DNA of 64,000 nucleotides, taken from contig JAEYNR010000079.1 of NCBI GenBank assembly GCA_023412475.1, positions 1 through 64,000 on the forward strand, given 5' to 3'. This document shows, one piece after another, positions 54,137-63,479 of the stretch. The notes under the pieces are model-generated. The model saw nothing but the letters and a program-made list of their open reading frames with translations. It was not told the origin of the DNA and did no database searches. Source of the DNA: Fibrobacterota bacterium (GTDB lineage Bacteria; Fibrobacterota; Chitinivibrionia; Chitinivibrionales; Chitinispirillaceae). How positions within the stretch are numbered: the first letter of the stretch is position 1; every line of letters begins with the position of its first letter. The position numbers were made by a program, and so were the translations under genes.

Positions 54137-55140
54137 TGGGTCAGTTAACAATAGTACCTGAAAAAATCAAAAATATAGTAAAAAAGTTCAGTGATACATC
54201 GATTATCGTTGTCGGTGATATAATGATTGATGAATATCTGTGGGGAGATGTAAGAAGAATTTCTCCTGAGGCACCAGTACCGGTAGTTCATGTGGAATCG
54301 GTGAGCAGACGGTTGGGAGGAGCAGCAAATGTCGTTCAAAACCTTCAAAAGCTGGGTATAAGGCCGCTTCTTGTATCGGTGTGCGGCAACGATGAAAACG
54401 GAAAAAATCTGATCTCTATTCTTGAAGAGCAGCAGTGTTGCTCGCAGGGTGTATATGCATCTGCTTATCGGCCTACAACCATCAAAACCAGAATCATTGC
54501 CAGAAATCAGCAGGTTGTCCGTGCTGATCGTGAGCTGGTCGAAGATCTGAATGAACAGGAAAGAGAATATATCTGGGGTTCGTTCGAGGATTTATTTGGC
54601 AGATCTCAAGGAGTGATTATCTCTGATTATGGGAAAGGGGTGGTTTCTCAGCCCTTGGTTAAGAATGTTCTTGAAAAATGTATAACGAACCAGAAGTTTG
54701 TAGCCATAGATCCTAAAGAGCGTCATTTCGATGCTTATAAGAAAGTCTCGATTATTACTCCCAACCTCAGGGAGGCTCATGTGATGGCTGGGCTTACATA
54801 TCGAAACTGCTCCGATGAAGAGGTGGAGCAGCTTGGATGGAAGTTAATGGACAATCTTGATCTTCCATATCTGCTTATTACTCTCAGTGAAAGAGGATTA
54901 GCACTTTTTGAAAAACAGAATCGTCTCTTTACCCACCTGCCAACTGTTGCCCGCAAGGTTTTTGATGTAACAGGAGCCGGTGATACGGTTATAAGTGTAT
55001 TTTCGGCTGCTTTTACCTGTGGAGCTACTCCTTTGGAAGCTGCATTTCTGGCTAATCATGCCGCAGGTCTAACAGTTGCAGAACTTGGGACTGTGTCGGT
55101 GGATACACAGGCCATTCTTGCTGAATGTGGCATAACTTAG
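54136..55140 (+). CDS. D-glycero-beta-D-manno-heptose-7-phosphate kinase (RfaE1/HldE N-domain type)
   Basis: PfkB-family kinase of 334 residues that phosphorylates heptose-7-phosphate at C1 in ADP-heptose synthesis for the LPS core. Signature segments are VVGDIMIDEYLWG, VRRISPEAPVPVV, RLGGAANVVQNL near the N-terminus and the catalytic DVTGAGDTV near the C-terminus with the general base Asp. It is the single-domain form; the nucleotidyltransferase domain of HldE is absent and no rfaE2 gene lies within the window. With lpxB it supports a complete LPS inner core. Confidence 0.93.
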   Translation: MGQLTIVPEKIKNIVKKFSDTSIIVVGDIMIDEYLWGDVRRISPEAPVPVVHVESVSRRLGGAANVVQNLQKLGIRPLLVSVCGNDENGKNLISILEEQQCCSQGVYASAYRPTTIKTRIIARNQQVVRADRELVEDLNEQEREYIWGSFEDLFGRSQGVIISDYGKGVVSQPLVKNVLEKCITNQKFVAIDPKERHFDAYKKVSIITPNLREAHVMAGLTYRNCSDEEVEQLGWKLMDNLDLPYLLITLSERGLALFEKQNRLFTHLPTVARKVFDVTGAGDTVISVFSAAFTCGATPLEAAFLANHAAGLTVAELGTVSVDTQAILAECGIT

Positions 55141-55298
55141 GACGCTAGATCGAAAAATCACAACTTATAAATTATAATCCGAAACCCGAAATCTCAAATC
55201 AGAGATCTCAAATCTGTTTCTCCTTTCGTTTCCCTGAAGTAGTTTAACTTCATTGCCATTAATTTCAGTATCTCACTTTTTTTTGCAGTCCATGCTGT

Positions 55299-56582
55299 AT
55301 GACCAAAAATAGCCATCACTGGGGGTTGATCCCTTTTCTGGCCGCAGTAGCCATCATCGCCGCATCTTTGCTGTTTTCAGTTTCTTATCCCCCAAATAGT
55401 TTCTCAACTCTCTATTCTTTTTTCTTGCCCCTCAGTGGTCTGGCAGCTTCGCTGATTCTTATGATCACCGGTCACTTTTCTTATCCCAGAGCACATAACC
55501 GAAAAATTTACGTAGCTGCCTACACCACTGGTTTTATTGGAATACTCTTTTTTTTATTTCATGGTTTTCCTTTTCTGCCCCGGTTAAAAAATCCCCCACA
55601 AGGATTCTTTGCAGTGGTTCTAATGGTTCAGCTTATTAACTTGTTGATATTTCCTATGTTATCATCCTATGTTAAATATCGCTTTGCTAGAAGCACCATG
55701 TTGACCATGATTATTATAGAAACTGCCTTCCTGATAACCATGCGCTTTGCTCCTTCAGCAACAACCTGGATAAGTTATTTGTGGTTTGACAGCTCGATGA
55801 GCATAAATTTCTGGATTGGCCCGGCAGTATTTCTGGTAGTGGGAGCGCTTTCACTGTGGAAAGTCAGTGATGAGTTTTTTTTAGGAGGAATATTATCAGG
55901 AAGTGCACTGTTTTTTGCTGAAATCTGGGTTTTGGGAATAGATATAAACCGTCTGGAACCGGTTCAAATGGTTCTTTTAAATATCTTGCCACTTTACTTA
56001 TCGATTGGCATACTGGTTCATGGTTTTTGCCGTATGGAGAACCGGGTTTCCTATGATCCTCTTTTAAAGATCTATAACCGCGATTTCTGCTCAAAAATCA
56101 TCTCAGAACAGTCAAAGTTTGACACCAGCCCACCACTCTCGGTAGCTATGGTAGATATCGACCATTTTAAAAATGTAAACGACACCTATGGGCATCAGGC
56201 AGGTGATGCGGTACTTTACGCAGTTGCCCAGACCGTGAATAACTCACTGATTTCAGAAGGAATCGTATGTAGATATGGAGGCGAAGAACTGGCGGCTTTC
56301 TTTCCCCACAAAACCTGTTCGGAGGTGAGCAAACTGATGGAGGAAGTCAGGGGGGATGTTGAGAAAATTAAAGTTCCTTCTGGTAAAAAGTCGATCTCTG
56401 TTACTATCTCTGTTGGAATTTCTCAGCGTGAAAATCCGAATCAAACCGTAATGGATGTAATCGGTGCTGCGGACAAGGCACTATATAGAGCAAAGCATGG
56501 AGGAAGAAATCAGGTAAAAAGCGGGAGGGTTCCGGGTAAATGGAAGCCAAATAATTACTGCTGCAGGGGCGGAAATAAATGA
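55299..56582 (+). CDS. Membrane diguanylate cyclase, GGDEF domain
   Basis: A 427-residue protein with about eight hydrophobic helices in the first 245 residues, then a GGDEF domain (about 255-415) that would make cyclic di-GMP from two GTP. Visible are MVDIDHFKNVNDTYGHQAGD and the active-site loop RYGGEEL (about 324-330), a GGEEL variant known from active enzymes. The RxxD inhibitory site five residues upstream is absent. The membrane part has no recognised sensor domain. The ATG at 55299 has no clear Shine-Dalgarno sequence. It precedes the glycosyltransferase gene but on a separate reading unit with 190 bases between. Confidence 0.9.
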   Translation: MTKNSHHWGLIPFLAAVAIIAASLLFSVSYPPNSFSTLYSFFLPLSGLAASLILMITGHFSYPRAHNRKIYVAAYTTGFIGILFFLFHGFPFLPRLKNPPQGFFAVVLMVQLINLLIFPMLSSYVKYRFARSTMLTMIIIETAFLITMRFAPSATTWISYLWFDSSMSINFWIGPAVFLVVGALSLWKVSDEFFLGGILSGSALFFAEIWVLGIDINRLEPVQMVLLNILPLYLSIGILVHGFCRMENRVSYDPLLKIYNRDFCSKIISEQSKFDTSPPLSVAMVDIDHFKNVNDTYGHQAGDAVLYAVAQTVNNSLISEGIVCRYGGEELAAFFPHKTCSEVSKLMEEVRGDVEKIKVPSGKKSISVTISVGISQRENPNQTVMDVIGAADKALYRAKHGGRNQVKSGRVPGKWKPNNYCCRGGNK

Positions 56583-56772
56583 AAATGGCTAACCTCATGC
56601 AAAAGAGAAGGGCTTATTCACAATATTCCAATAATACCTTGCAATAGAAATCCATTTGCCAATCCCAAGCATTGGTTTTTCCCCTCATTATCTGTATCCT
56701 ATGGTCCTCACTCATCTATTGCAACAAATAAAGGATGGTAGTATTTTTCTCAGCCTGAATAAAGGGGGGGTA

Positions 56773-57999
56773 ATGTTTTTTGAACAGTTTTTAGGAACGT
56801 CGGTTTTTACCAAAACGCTCTTTATTATTGCAGCAGTGTTTGCGGTAGGAGACCTTTTAGCTACACTTTTTACCGTGATCTATCAGCGTTTCTGGTATGA
56901 TCGGTTTATGCGTCCCAGATATGGTGACAATTCCAATCAACGATGTTCTATCATCATTCCCTGCAAAGGTTTATCAAAAGATCTCGAAAACAATCTATTA
57001 GGCTTTTTCGAGCTGGATCACTCCAATTACGAGGTGATCTTTGTTACTGAAAGTGAAACTGATCTGGCAGTCTCTGTTATTCGATCCATAATGGCTGGTA
57101 AGGACAATGCTAAACTGGCCATTGCAGGATTAGCCAAAAGCTGTGCCCAGAAAAATCACAATCTTCTTGCAGCATTGGAGCTGATCGACAATCCTGATAT
57201 ACTGGTTTTTGCCGATTCAGACATCAGGCCTTCACCCCATTGGTTAAAGGAGCTGACTCTGCCTCTGGCATCACCAAAGATAACTGCTACCAGCGGTTTT
57301 CGTTGGTTGCATGCTAAAAAGGGAACCACCGGAGAGCTCACGCATTCTTATGTGAATGTTTTTATGTATGTATTGTTCAGTGTAGCCTGTTTTTTTGGTG
57401 GAGTGGGGTTATGGGGTGGGTCTATGGCGATTCGTAGAAAAGATTTTGATGATCTTGGGGTAAGGGAAAAATGGTCCAGTGCTGCGGTGGATGACATGAG
57501 CCTTTCTCAAATCGTGATGAAAAACCGTAAAAAAGCGGTAGTAGTGCCACCCTGTATTGTGCATACCGATGATCTTATCGATACTGTGAGATCTACTGTC
57601 TCGTGGTTTGAGCGTCAGATAATGTACTTAAAAGCTTATCAACCCTTGTTGTGGTTGATCGCTCTTCCTATTGCTTTGACTGGAGTAGGTTTGGTGATGT
57701 TACTTCCTTTCTCAATAGTGGCTTCTTTTTCGGAGAACCGCTCTTTTTTCGATATGGGCGGAGGAGCTGCGGCGGTTTTTTATGTGGGAGAGCTTATCAC
57801 TGCTTTGCTTTATGTGCTGTTAGGTACGATGCACCGTTTTCCCAAGTTTTTACTATTGCAGCCATTGTTACGGCTGGCTCAGGGGATAAGCTATTTTAGG
57901 ACGTTTTTAACCAGTACAATTACCTGGGCCGGAATTAAATACAATGTCAATTTTCATGGTGAGGTTGTGAGTATAAAGCGACCTGATTTTGATGAATAG
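56773..57999 (+). CDS. Membrane glycosyltransferase, GT2/GT21-like
   Basis: A 408-residue processive-type glycosyltransferase with one N-terminal helix (TLFIIAAVFAVGDLLA), a GT-A domain and several C-terminal helices. The nucleotide-sugar segments are CSIIIPCKG, FADSDIRP (DxD-like), AVDDMSL (catalytic Asp) and WFERQIMYL in the place of the Q/RxxRW motif, an arrangement like ceramide glucosyltransferases and hopanoid-linked HpnI. The ATG at 56773 is chosen because AAAGG lies seven bases upstream; a frame from 56656 (TTG) would add 39 residues without ribosome binding site. The acceptor is unknown, and a lipid is likely from the family. purN begins 17 bases later. Confidence 0.8.
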   Translation: MFFEQFLGTSVFTKTLFIIAAVFAVGDLLATLFTVIYQRFWYDRFMRPRYGDNSNQRCSIIIPCKGLSKDLENNLLGFFELDHSNYEVIFVTESETDLAVSVIRSIMAGKDNAKLAIAGLAKSCAQKNHNLLAALELIDNPDILVFADSDIRPSPHWLKELTLPLASPKITATSGFRWLHAKKGTTGELTHSYVNVFMYVLFSVACFFGGVGLWGGSMAIRRKDFDDLGVREKWSSAAVDDMSLSQIVMKNRKKAVVVPPCIVHTDDLIDTVRSTVSWFERQIMYLKAYQPLLWLIALPIALTGVGLVMLLPFSIVASFSENRSFFDMGGGAAAVFYVGELITALLYVLLGTMHRFPKFLLLQPLLRLAQGISYFRTFLTSTITWAGIKYNVNFHGEVVSIKRPDFDE

Positions 58000-58015
58000 A
58001 TAAAAGGTGGGTTCT

Positions 58016-58639
58016 GTGGCATTGCGTTGTGCAGTTTTTGCATCTGGTGGTGGAAGTAATTTCCAGGCTTTGATTAACAGGAAAGAGGCCGGAGATCTTC
58101 AGGTGGATTTTGTGTTGATGGTGGGAAATAACAGTACTGCCGGGGCTTTTGAAAAGGCTACTAAGCATAACATTCCTTCCATACATCTTGCGCCATCTCA
58201 TTTTAGCTCACCCGATGATTACCAGAGCAAGCTTCTTGCGGTTCTGGAAGAGCACCGGGTGGAGCTGATTGTTCTGGCCGGGTACATGCGGATGCTGCCA
58301 CCAGAGGTTGTTTGCCGCTACCATAACCGCATTGTCAACATCCATCCAGGTTTACTGCCGGCTTTTGGGGGTAAAGGGATGTATGGAAGCAGGGTTCATC
58401 AGGCTGTGCTGGATTATGGGGCGAAAGTGACCGGTGTCACAGTTCATTTTGTTAACGAAGAGTACGATGAGGGCCCTGTGATTTGTCAGGTGCCTGTGGC
58501 TGTCAACGATACTGATGATTGCCACACGCTGGCACAGCGGGTGCTTGAAGCTGAGCATTCTACTTACTGGCGGGCTATTGAGGCTATCGCTAAAGGAGCG
58601 ATCCGGGTTGAAGGCCGTCGGGTGATCGGCTATGTCTGA
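58016..58639 (+). CDS. purN: Phosphoribosylglycinamide formyltransferase 1
   Basis: Third step of purine synthesis: transfers formyl from 10-formyl-tetrahydrofolate to GAR. 207 residues. Motifs are ASGGGSNFQALI (phosphate loop), LAGYMRML, the catalytic NIHPGLLPAFGGKG and HFVNEEYDEGPVI with the second catalytic Asp. GTG 58016 is preferred to GTG 58007 because AAAGGTGG stands eight bases before it. It overlaps the RNase HII gene by eight bases. Confidence 0.94.
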   Translation: MALRCAVFASGGGSNFQALINRKEAGDLQVDFVLMVGNNSTAGAFEKATKHNIPSIHLAPSHFSSPDDYQSKLLAVLEEHRVELIVLAGYMRMLPPEVVCRYHNRIVNIHPGLLPAFGGKGMYGSRVHQAVLDYGAKVTGVTVHFVNEEYDEGPVICQVPVAVNDTDDCHTLAQRVLEAEHSTYWRAIEAIAKGAIRVEGRRVIGYV

Positions 58640-59291
58640 GAAGGGCTCTCCAAACTCAAAGGTCACAAAGACTCTTTACCGGTTTGATCAGACCATCTAT
58701 GATGAATGTGGTGGTCTTGTTGTTGGCACTGACGAGGTCGGGCGGGGTTCTCTGGCCGGACCGGTTGTGGCTGCTGCGGTTGTGCTAGATCTGAAAAACC
58801 TGCTCGATGGTATCAATGATTCCAAGAAGTTAACCGCTCAGAAACGGGAAAGCCTTTATCAGAAAATTACAAATGAGGCGATACTGTGGGCTGTCGGGGA
58901 AGCATCACCCGAGGAGATCGACAAATTAAACATCCTTCAGGCTTCTCTTTTGGCAATGCATCGGGCGGTCGAAAAAATGGACTGCGATTGGAAAGTAGCG
59001 ATTGTGGATGGTAATAAACTCATTCCACAAATAGACAATGACAAACAGCGTACAGTAGTAGGTGGAGATGCCTTGAGTGCATCGATAGCTGCTGCTTCTA
59101 TCATTGCCAAAGTGACCCGGGATCACATAATGAACGATTACAATGAAAAATTTCCTCTTTACGAATTTCACAATAACAAAGGCTATGGAACTCTACATCA
59201 TCGTAAATGTATAGAAGAGCACGGGATGTGCAGAATTCACCGCAGAACGTTTTGTGAAGTTATTGCCACTCAGACAAGACTGCCGCTTTGA
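58632..59291 (+). CDS. rnhB: Ribonuclease HII
   Basis: Cuts the RNA strand of RNA-DNA hybrids and starts removal of single ribonucleotides from DNA. 219 residues, standard length. Active-site acids are seen in GTDEVGRGSLAGP (Asp, Glu), AIVDGN (Asp) and VTRDHIM (Asp). GINDSKKL and KGYGTLHH are further family segments. The extra N-terminal 28 residues (SPNSKVTKTLYRFD) are short and polar. Translation is probably coupled to purN. Confidence 0.94.
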   Translation: MSEKGSPNSKVTKTLYRFDQTIYDECGGLVVGTDEVGRGSLAGPVVAAAVVLDLKNLLDGINDSKKLTAQKRESLYQKITNEAILWAVGEASPEEIDKLNILQASLLAMHRAVEKMDCDWKVAIVDGNKLIPQIDNDKQRTVVGGDALSASIAAASIIAKVTRDHIMNDYNEKFPLYEFHNNKGYGTLHHRKCIEEHGMCRIHRRTFCEVIATQTRLPL

Positions 59292-59307
59292 AAGGAGCAT
59301 GGGAAAA

Positions 59308-60606
59308 ATGGCCGGAGTAAAGCCCTTTAAAGGTTATCGTTATCAGGTTGAAACCCCCCAGGATCTAACAAAAGTAATTGCGCCTCCTTATGATATGATT
59401 GACGGTGCGATGATTGATGTTTTATATCAGAAAGATCCCTGCAACGCCGTGCGGCTTATACAGAACAAGGCAGAACCACAGGACACCTGCAATAAAGATC
59501 GTCATGTCAGAGCTGCAGGCATATTTAAAAAATGGGTAAACGAAGGGATATTGGATCAGGACAAGAAAGAGTCGGTTTATGTTTACCAGCAGACATTTAA
59601 AAGTCCTGTCGGAAAAGAGATGGTTACATTTGTGCGAACCGGGGTGATAGCGCTTGTGGAATTGGTTGATTTTGAAAAGAAAGTGGTGCTTCCGCACGAG
59701 TATACTCTTTCTGGACCAAAGATCGATCGCTTTGAGCTTATGGATGTAAGCCAGGTGGATATGGGACTTATTTTCGGGCTCCTTAGCGACAAAGGAGACA
59801 CATACGATTCAATTCGGGCTTTGATTAATGATGAACCGGTTGGCGTTGCGGTTGATGAGAACGAAGTTGAGCACCGTTTGTATGTATGTTCCGATGAGTC
59901 TCTGATAAATAGTTTTGTAAAATCGGCAAAAGACAGTACTATATTGATTGCCGATGGACATCACCGGTACGAAACTGCACTTAACTACTATAAAGAAAAA
60001 AAGACCGGTAATTATTCTCATGTGATGATGGCGCTGGTTTCGATGGCTGATCCGGGCCTGGTGATTCGTTCCTTTCACAGGCTTATCCGCAAGACTGAGC
60101 GTCAACTGGTCATGAAAGAACAACTGAGCCGTTTTTTCCGGATGACAGAATATGGGAAAGCAACTGAAGACACTGTTATTGAGTTTATGTCAGGTAAACT
60201 GGATGCAGGCATGATCTATATCGACAGTGAAGACCAGAGTGCAACCGGGCTCACTATTTCTGATGAGGGAAAAGTGTTTCTGGAGACTTCCATGCCCGAG
60301 AGGAGCATGAACTGGAAACAGTTGAGTGTTTCAGAAATCAATATGATAGTGATTAACAACATTCTGGATCTTCCTCTGGATGGCAAAGTGCTTCATGATG
60401 TAGTGGATTATGTGAATGATATTCGCGTGGGACTCCAGAAGCTTAAAGACAGCAGTAGTTTTCATGGTGGCTTTTTTATCCGTCCTGAAACTATAGATTC
60501 GATCCAGAGTATCGTTGATGGGGACGAGAGAATGCCTCAAAAATCAACCAACTTTTTCCCAAAGCTTTTCTCTGGCCTGGTATTTAACAGGTTGAGCGAT
60601 GTATGA
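59308..60606 (+). CDS. DUF1015 family protein
   Basis: A 432-residue member of the DUF1015 family (PF06245), found in many bacteria and without an established function. Recognisable are KPFKGYRY near the start, VIAPPYDMI, YQQTF, HEYTLSGPK, and the conserved ADGHHRYETAL near the middle. The ATG at 59308 has AAAGGAG ten bases upstream; the ATG at 59299 is too close to that site. No signal peptide or membrane helix. It lies between rnhB and a membrane protein that overlaps it by four bases, all in one operon. The HHR motif has been taken to suggest a nuclease or hydrolase, which is not shown here. Confidence 0.88.
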   Translation: MAGVKPFKGYRYQVETPQDLTKVIAPPYDMIDGAMIDVLYQKDPCNAVRLIQNKAEPQDTCNKDRHVRAAGIFKKWVNEGILDQDKKESVYVYQQTFKSPVGKEMVTFVRTGVIALVELVDFEKKVVLPHEYTLSGPKIDRFELMDVSQVDMGLIFGLLSDKGDTYDSIRALINDEPVGVAVDENEVEHRLYVCSDESLINSFVKSAKDSTILIADGHHRYETALNYYKEKKTGNYSHVMMALVSMADPGLVIRSFHRLIRKTERQLVMKEQLSRFFRMTEYGKATEDTVIEFMSGKLDAGMIYIDSEDQSATGLTISDEGKVFLETSMPERSMNWKQLSVSEINMIVINNILDLPLDGKVLHDVVDYVNDIRVGLQKLKDSSSFHGGFFIRPETIDSIQSIVDGDERMPQKSTNFFPKLFSGLVFNRLSDV

Positions 60607-61640
60607 GAAAAACTCACCTTTTACAAGGTGCGGGCGGAATACTGATTTCCGCCCTGGGATTATATATCTTCTTTAAAAGTGTCGATACAACTGTGCTATG
60701 GACAGAGATCCGTACAACAGAAAAGTGGATAATCGCTGCTGTTGTAGCTTTGAATCCACTGACAATCTGGTTAAGATCGCTCCGATGGAAAGTAATGCTT
60801 CCAGATAACAGGCAGCAAAATAGTAAAAGCGGCCTCTTCTCCATCACCATGATTGGCTTTATGATAAATAATATTTTCCCTGCGCGGATAGGTGAAGCTG
60901 CCAGGGCAGTTCTATTGTGGAAGCGCAACGGTTTTACTGTGATGGAAAGTGCCGGATCACTGTTTGTGGAAAGGACACTTGATACGTTGCTTTATTCCGC
61001 TTTCTTTTCCATACCAGTGTTTGGAAACAGCAGCCTTGCATCACTGCAACCCTATGCTGCTATGATGATGGCAGTTTTTGCGTTATCGGTTTTATTTCTG
61101 GTAATTTACTCCCGATTTAAAGCTGGAACAATAAAGATTGCTTCAAAGATGTTGATCCTTGTACCCGACAGATTAAAAAAACCGGTAGAAAAGCTCAGTA
61201 AAGAGCTGATATCCAATCTTGAATGGACTTTTTCCTGGCACAGAGCTATGCGGGTGTTGTTATATTCAGTATTGATGATGTCCTGTTATGTCGTTATGAT
61301 GTGCTTTCTGGCCTGGGGATTGAACACTTTCAATATACTGGATAGTATGTTTGGAGTTTCAATGGCTGCAATCGGTGCGGCGATTCCATTATCACCTGGC
61401 TATATCGGAACACTGCACTCATCACTGCTGCAGGGGCTTGGAATGGTCGGTGTAGTGGGAAACAAGGCAGGAGCGATGGCTGTGCTTTATCATGGAATAG
61501 GTTATATCACTATTACCGCACTGGGTTTAATGTTTCTGATGAGTATGAAAGTTTCCTTTAAAGAAATTAGGAAAGCTAACGAGGAATTGAAAAAAAATAA
61601 AGGCGAAAAAGAGAATGACAAAGCAGCAGACTTCAGTTGA
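60603..61640 (+). CDS. Lysylphosphatidylglycerol synthase-like/flippase-like integral membrane protein (UPF0104)
   Basis: A 345-residue integral membrane protein of the LPG_synthase_TM/UPF0104 group, with about eight helices. Family segments are WLRSLRWKVML, INNIFPARIGEAARA (the conserved PxRxGE motif), FVERTLDTL, and PLSPGYIGTLHSSL near the end. Members lack the lysyl-transfer domain and are thought to move or modify lipids. The ATG overlaps the DUF1015 stop in ATGA. The tail is Lys/Glu-rich and overlaps the MoxR gene by 26 bases. Confidence 0.88.
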   Translation: MRKTHLLQGAGGILISALGLYIFFKSVDTTVLWTEIRTTEKWIIAAVVALNPLTIWLRSLRWKVMLPDNRQQNSKSGLFSITMIGFMINNIFPARIGEAARAVLLWKRNGFTVMESAGSLFVERTLDTLLYSAFFSIPVFGNSSLASLQPYAAMMMAVFALSVLFLVIYSRFKAGTIKIASKMLILVPDRLKKPVEKLSKELISNLEWTFSWHRAMRVLLYSVLMMSCYVVMMCFLAWGLNTFNILDSMFGVSMAAIGAAIPLSPGYIGTLHSSLLQGLGMVGVVGNKAGAMAVLYHGIGYITITALGLMFLMSMKVSFKEIRKANEELKKNKGEKENDKAADFS

Positions 61641-62625
61641 TGAGATGAGGGTAGTTGAAAAGCTGACACAATCGATAGCTGATCTGAAAAAGGAGCTGGC
61701 TAAAAAGATAATTGGCCAGCAGGAGGTAATCAATGATCTGCTGGCGTGCTTTCTCAGTGGTGGGCATTGCCTTCTGGTGGGAGTTCCGGGGTTAGCTAAA
61801 ACTATGCTGATACAGAGCCTGGCCCGAAGTCTGGATTTGGGATTTAACCGGATTCAGTTTACTCCTGACCTGATGCCATCCGATATTACCGGCTCTGAGA
61901 TCCTTTTTGATGATCGAAAGAGTGGGGTAAGAGAATTTCGATTTGTTCAAGGACCGGTTTTCAGCAATATCGTTTTAGCCGATGAGATTAACCGGACTCC
62001 TCCCAAGACCCAATCTGCACTGCTTCAGGCGATGCAGGAGCAAGAGGTGACCTCATCTGGTCAAACCTATAAACTTCCCGATCCTTTCTGGGTGCTGGCC
62101 ACTCAGAATCCTATCGAGCAGGAGGGGACATACCCTCTTCCAGAGGCACAGCAGGATCGCTTCATGTTTTCAATTCAGGTAGACTATCCTGATCTGGAGA
62201 CTGAACTGCAGATTGTGCGTCAGACCACGATGGCAGAATCAGTTACAATTAATCCGGTGATAACCGATTCTCAGATAAAGGAGTATCGTGAACTGGTGAG
62301 CCGGGTTCCTGTTGCGGAATCGGTGATTACCGCTGCGGTAAAGCTGGTCCGTTCCACCCGTCCTTTGACCCCCGAATGTCCTCAATCCTTAAAGCAACTG
62401 ATCAGTTGGGGAGCAGGTCCCCGTGCTTCACAGTATCTGATTATTGCTGCAAAAGCATTTGCTCTTCTAGATAATCGTCCTACACCTGATCTTTCCGATA
62501 TTCGCAGGGCTGCTTATCCTGTGCTTCGTCATCGGCTGATACGTTCATTTCATGCTGAGGTGGATAATGTCGGCACAGATGATATAATTAAGGAAATAGT
62601 GGAAGCAGTAATAAAAGGGAAATGA
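61615..62625 (+). CDS. MoxR family AAA+ ATPase
   Basis: A 336-residue ATPase with Walker A GVPGLAKT (56-63), Walker B VLADEINR, sensor 1 VLATQNPIEQEGTYPLPEAQ, and an Arg finger region DRFMFSI. MoxR proteins help assemble metal- or von Willebrand-domain complexes and usually stand before DUF58 and VWA genes. Here the expected DUF58 gene does not follow; after 284 bases an ECF sigma gene begins. It is the last gene of the 56773-62625 operon. Confidence 0.92.
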   Translation: MTKQQTSVDEMRVVEKLTQSIADLKKELAKKIIGQQEVINDLLACFLSGGHCLLVGVPGLAKTMLIQSLARSLDLGFNRIQFTPDLMPSDITGSEILFDDRKSGVREFRFVQGPVFSNIVLADEINRTPPKTQSALLQAMQEQEVTSSGQTYKLPDPFWVLATQNPIEQEGTYPLPEAQQDRFMFSIQVDYPDLETELQIVRQTTMAESVTINPVITDSQIKEYRELVSRVPVAESVITAAVKLVRSTRPLTPECPQSLKQLISWGAGPRASQYLIIAAKAFALLDNRPTPDLSDIRRAAYPVLRHRLIRSFHAEVDNVGTDDIIKEIVEAVIKGK

Positions 62626-62909
62626 TCTTTTATTACTGCTCAAAAATCTGAGTATAATATCCAGATTAATATCTAATCGAAAAGAATAGGAACTAATATT
62701 AAAACAACAGTTAATCAGAAAAAATTGGAAAAAAATATCTAAACTGAGAATCGGATTCTGATTCTCTGAACTGTTTATTTCTGATTGTTTCCGATTTTGT
62801 CCGATTTCTAAGATGACATTTATTTCGTAAACGAACCGTTTTCCAAAAACATACTACTAATTTGAGAGTGGAAATACACATTGTTCAATTGTAAATAGAG
62901 CGGACTCTT
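62626..62909. promoter_or_regulatory. Control region before ECF sigma gene
   Basis: 284 AT-rich bases. A perfect TATAAT at 62653-62658 lacks a good -35 box. GAGAATC (62746-62752) and GATTCTC (62760-62766) form an inverted repeat with 7-nt spacer, 140 bases before the sigma gene ATG, which could be a regulator site or a hairpin. No gene seen. Confidence 0.4.
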
Positions 62910-63479
62910 ATGAATAAAACGCTTCTGGAGCCCACAAAAGAGCTTCTTGAAGAATGTAAGTCTGGTAATCAGGTTGCATTCAAAGAAATCTTCCACATGT
63001 ATCGTTCTTATGCCTATAATCTGATCTATAAAATTACAGGACCTTATGGAGATCACGAAGACTTGCTTCAGGAGGTCTTCTTTCAGATCTACCTCTCTTT
63101 GAAGACTTTTCAGGGGGATTCTTCCTTTAAAACCTGGTTTCATCGGGTCGTGATCCATGTTTGTACCCGAAGATGGAGATATCAGAAAGCAGAGAAGCGG
63201 ATCTCCTCGAAAAACACAGTGAATATAGATGCTGTGGAAAACACGGTGCCGTCTACTGAACAAAATACCTTAAAGCAGTTGGAGCTCAAAGATCTGGTGG
63301 AACAGTCTTTGGAAGAGTTGGATTATAAGTTGCGTATTCCTTTAGTGCTCAACATTTATAGTGAAATGGATCTCGCAGAGATCGCCACAATTATGGGGAT
63401 TCCTGAGGGAACAGTTAAATCGCGTCTTTTTACAGCACGAAAACAAATGAGAGAATTTCTGGACACTCTGGATAAATGA
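62910..63479 (+). CDS. ECF-type RNA polymerase sigma factor
   Basis: A 189-residue sigma factor with region 2 (about 20-95: FKEIFHMYRSYAYNLIYKI, HEDLLQEVFFQIY for core binding, FKTWFHRVVIHVC for -10 contact) and region 4 (about 125-182: IPLVLNIYSEMDLAEIA, the HTH MGIPEGTVKSRLFTARKQM). The length and lack of regions 1.1 and 3 fit the ECF group. The stop overlaps the ATG of the next gene by one base, the usual arrangement with a regulator such as an anti-sigma factor. Confidence 0.93.
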   Translation: MNKTLLEPTKELLEECKSGNQVAFKEIFHMYRSYAYNLIYKITGPYGDHEDLLQEVFFQIYLSLKTFQGDSSFKTWFHRVVIHVCTRRWRYQKAEKRISSKNTVNIDAVENTVPSTEQNTLKQLELKDLVEQSLEELDYKLRIPLVLNIYSEMDLAEIATIMGIPEGTVKSRLFTARKQMREFLDTLDK

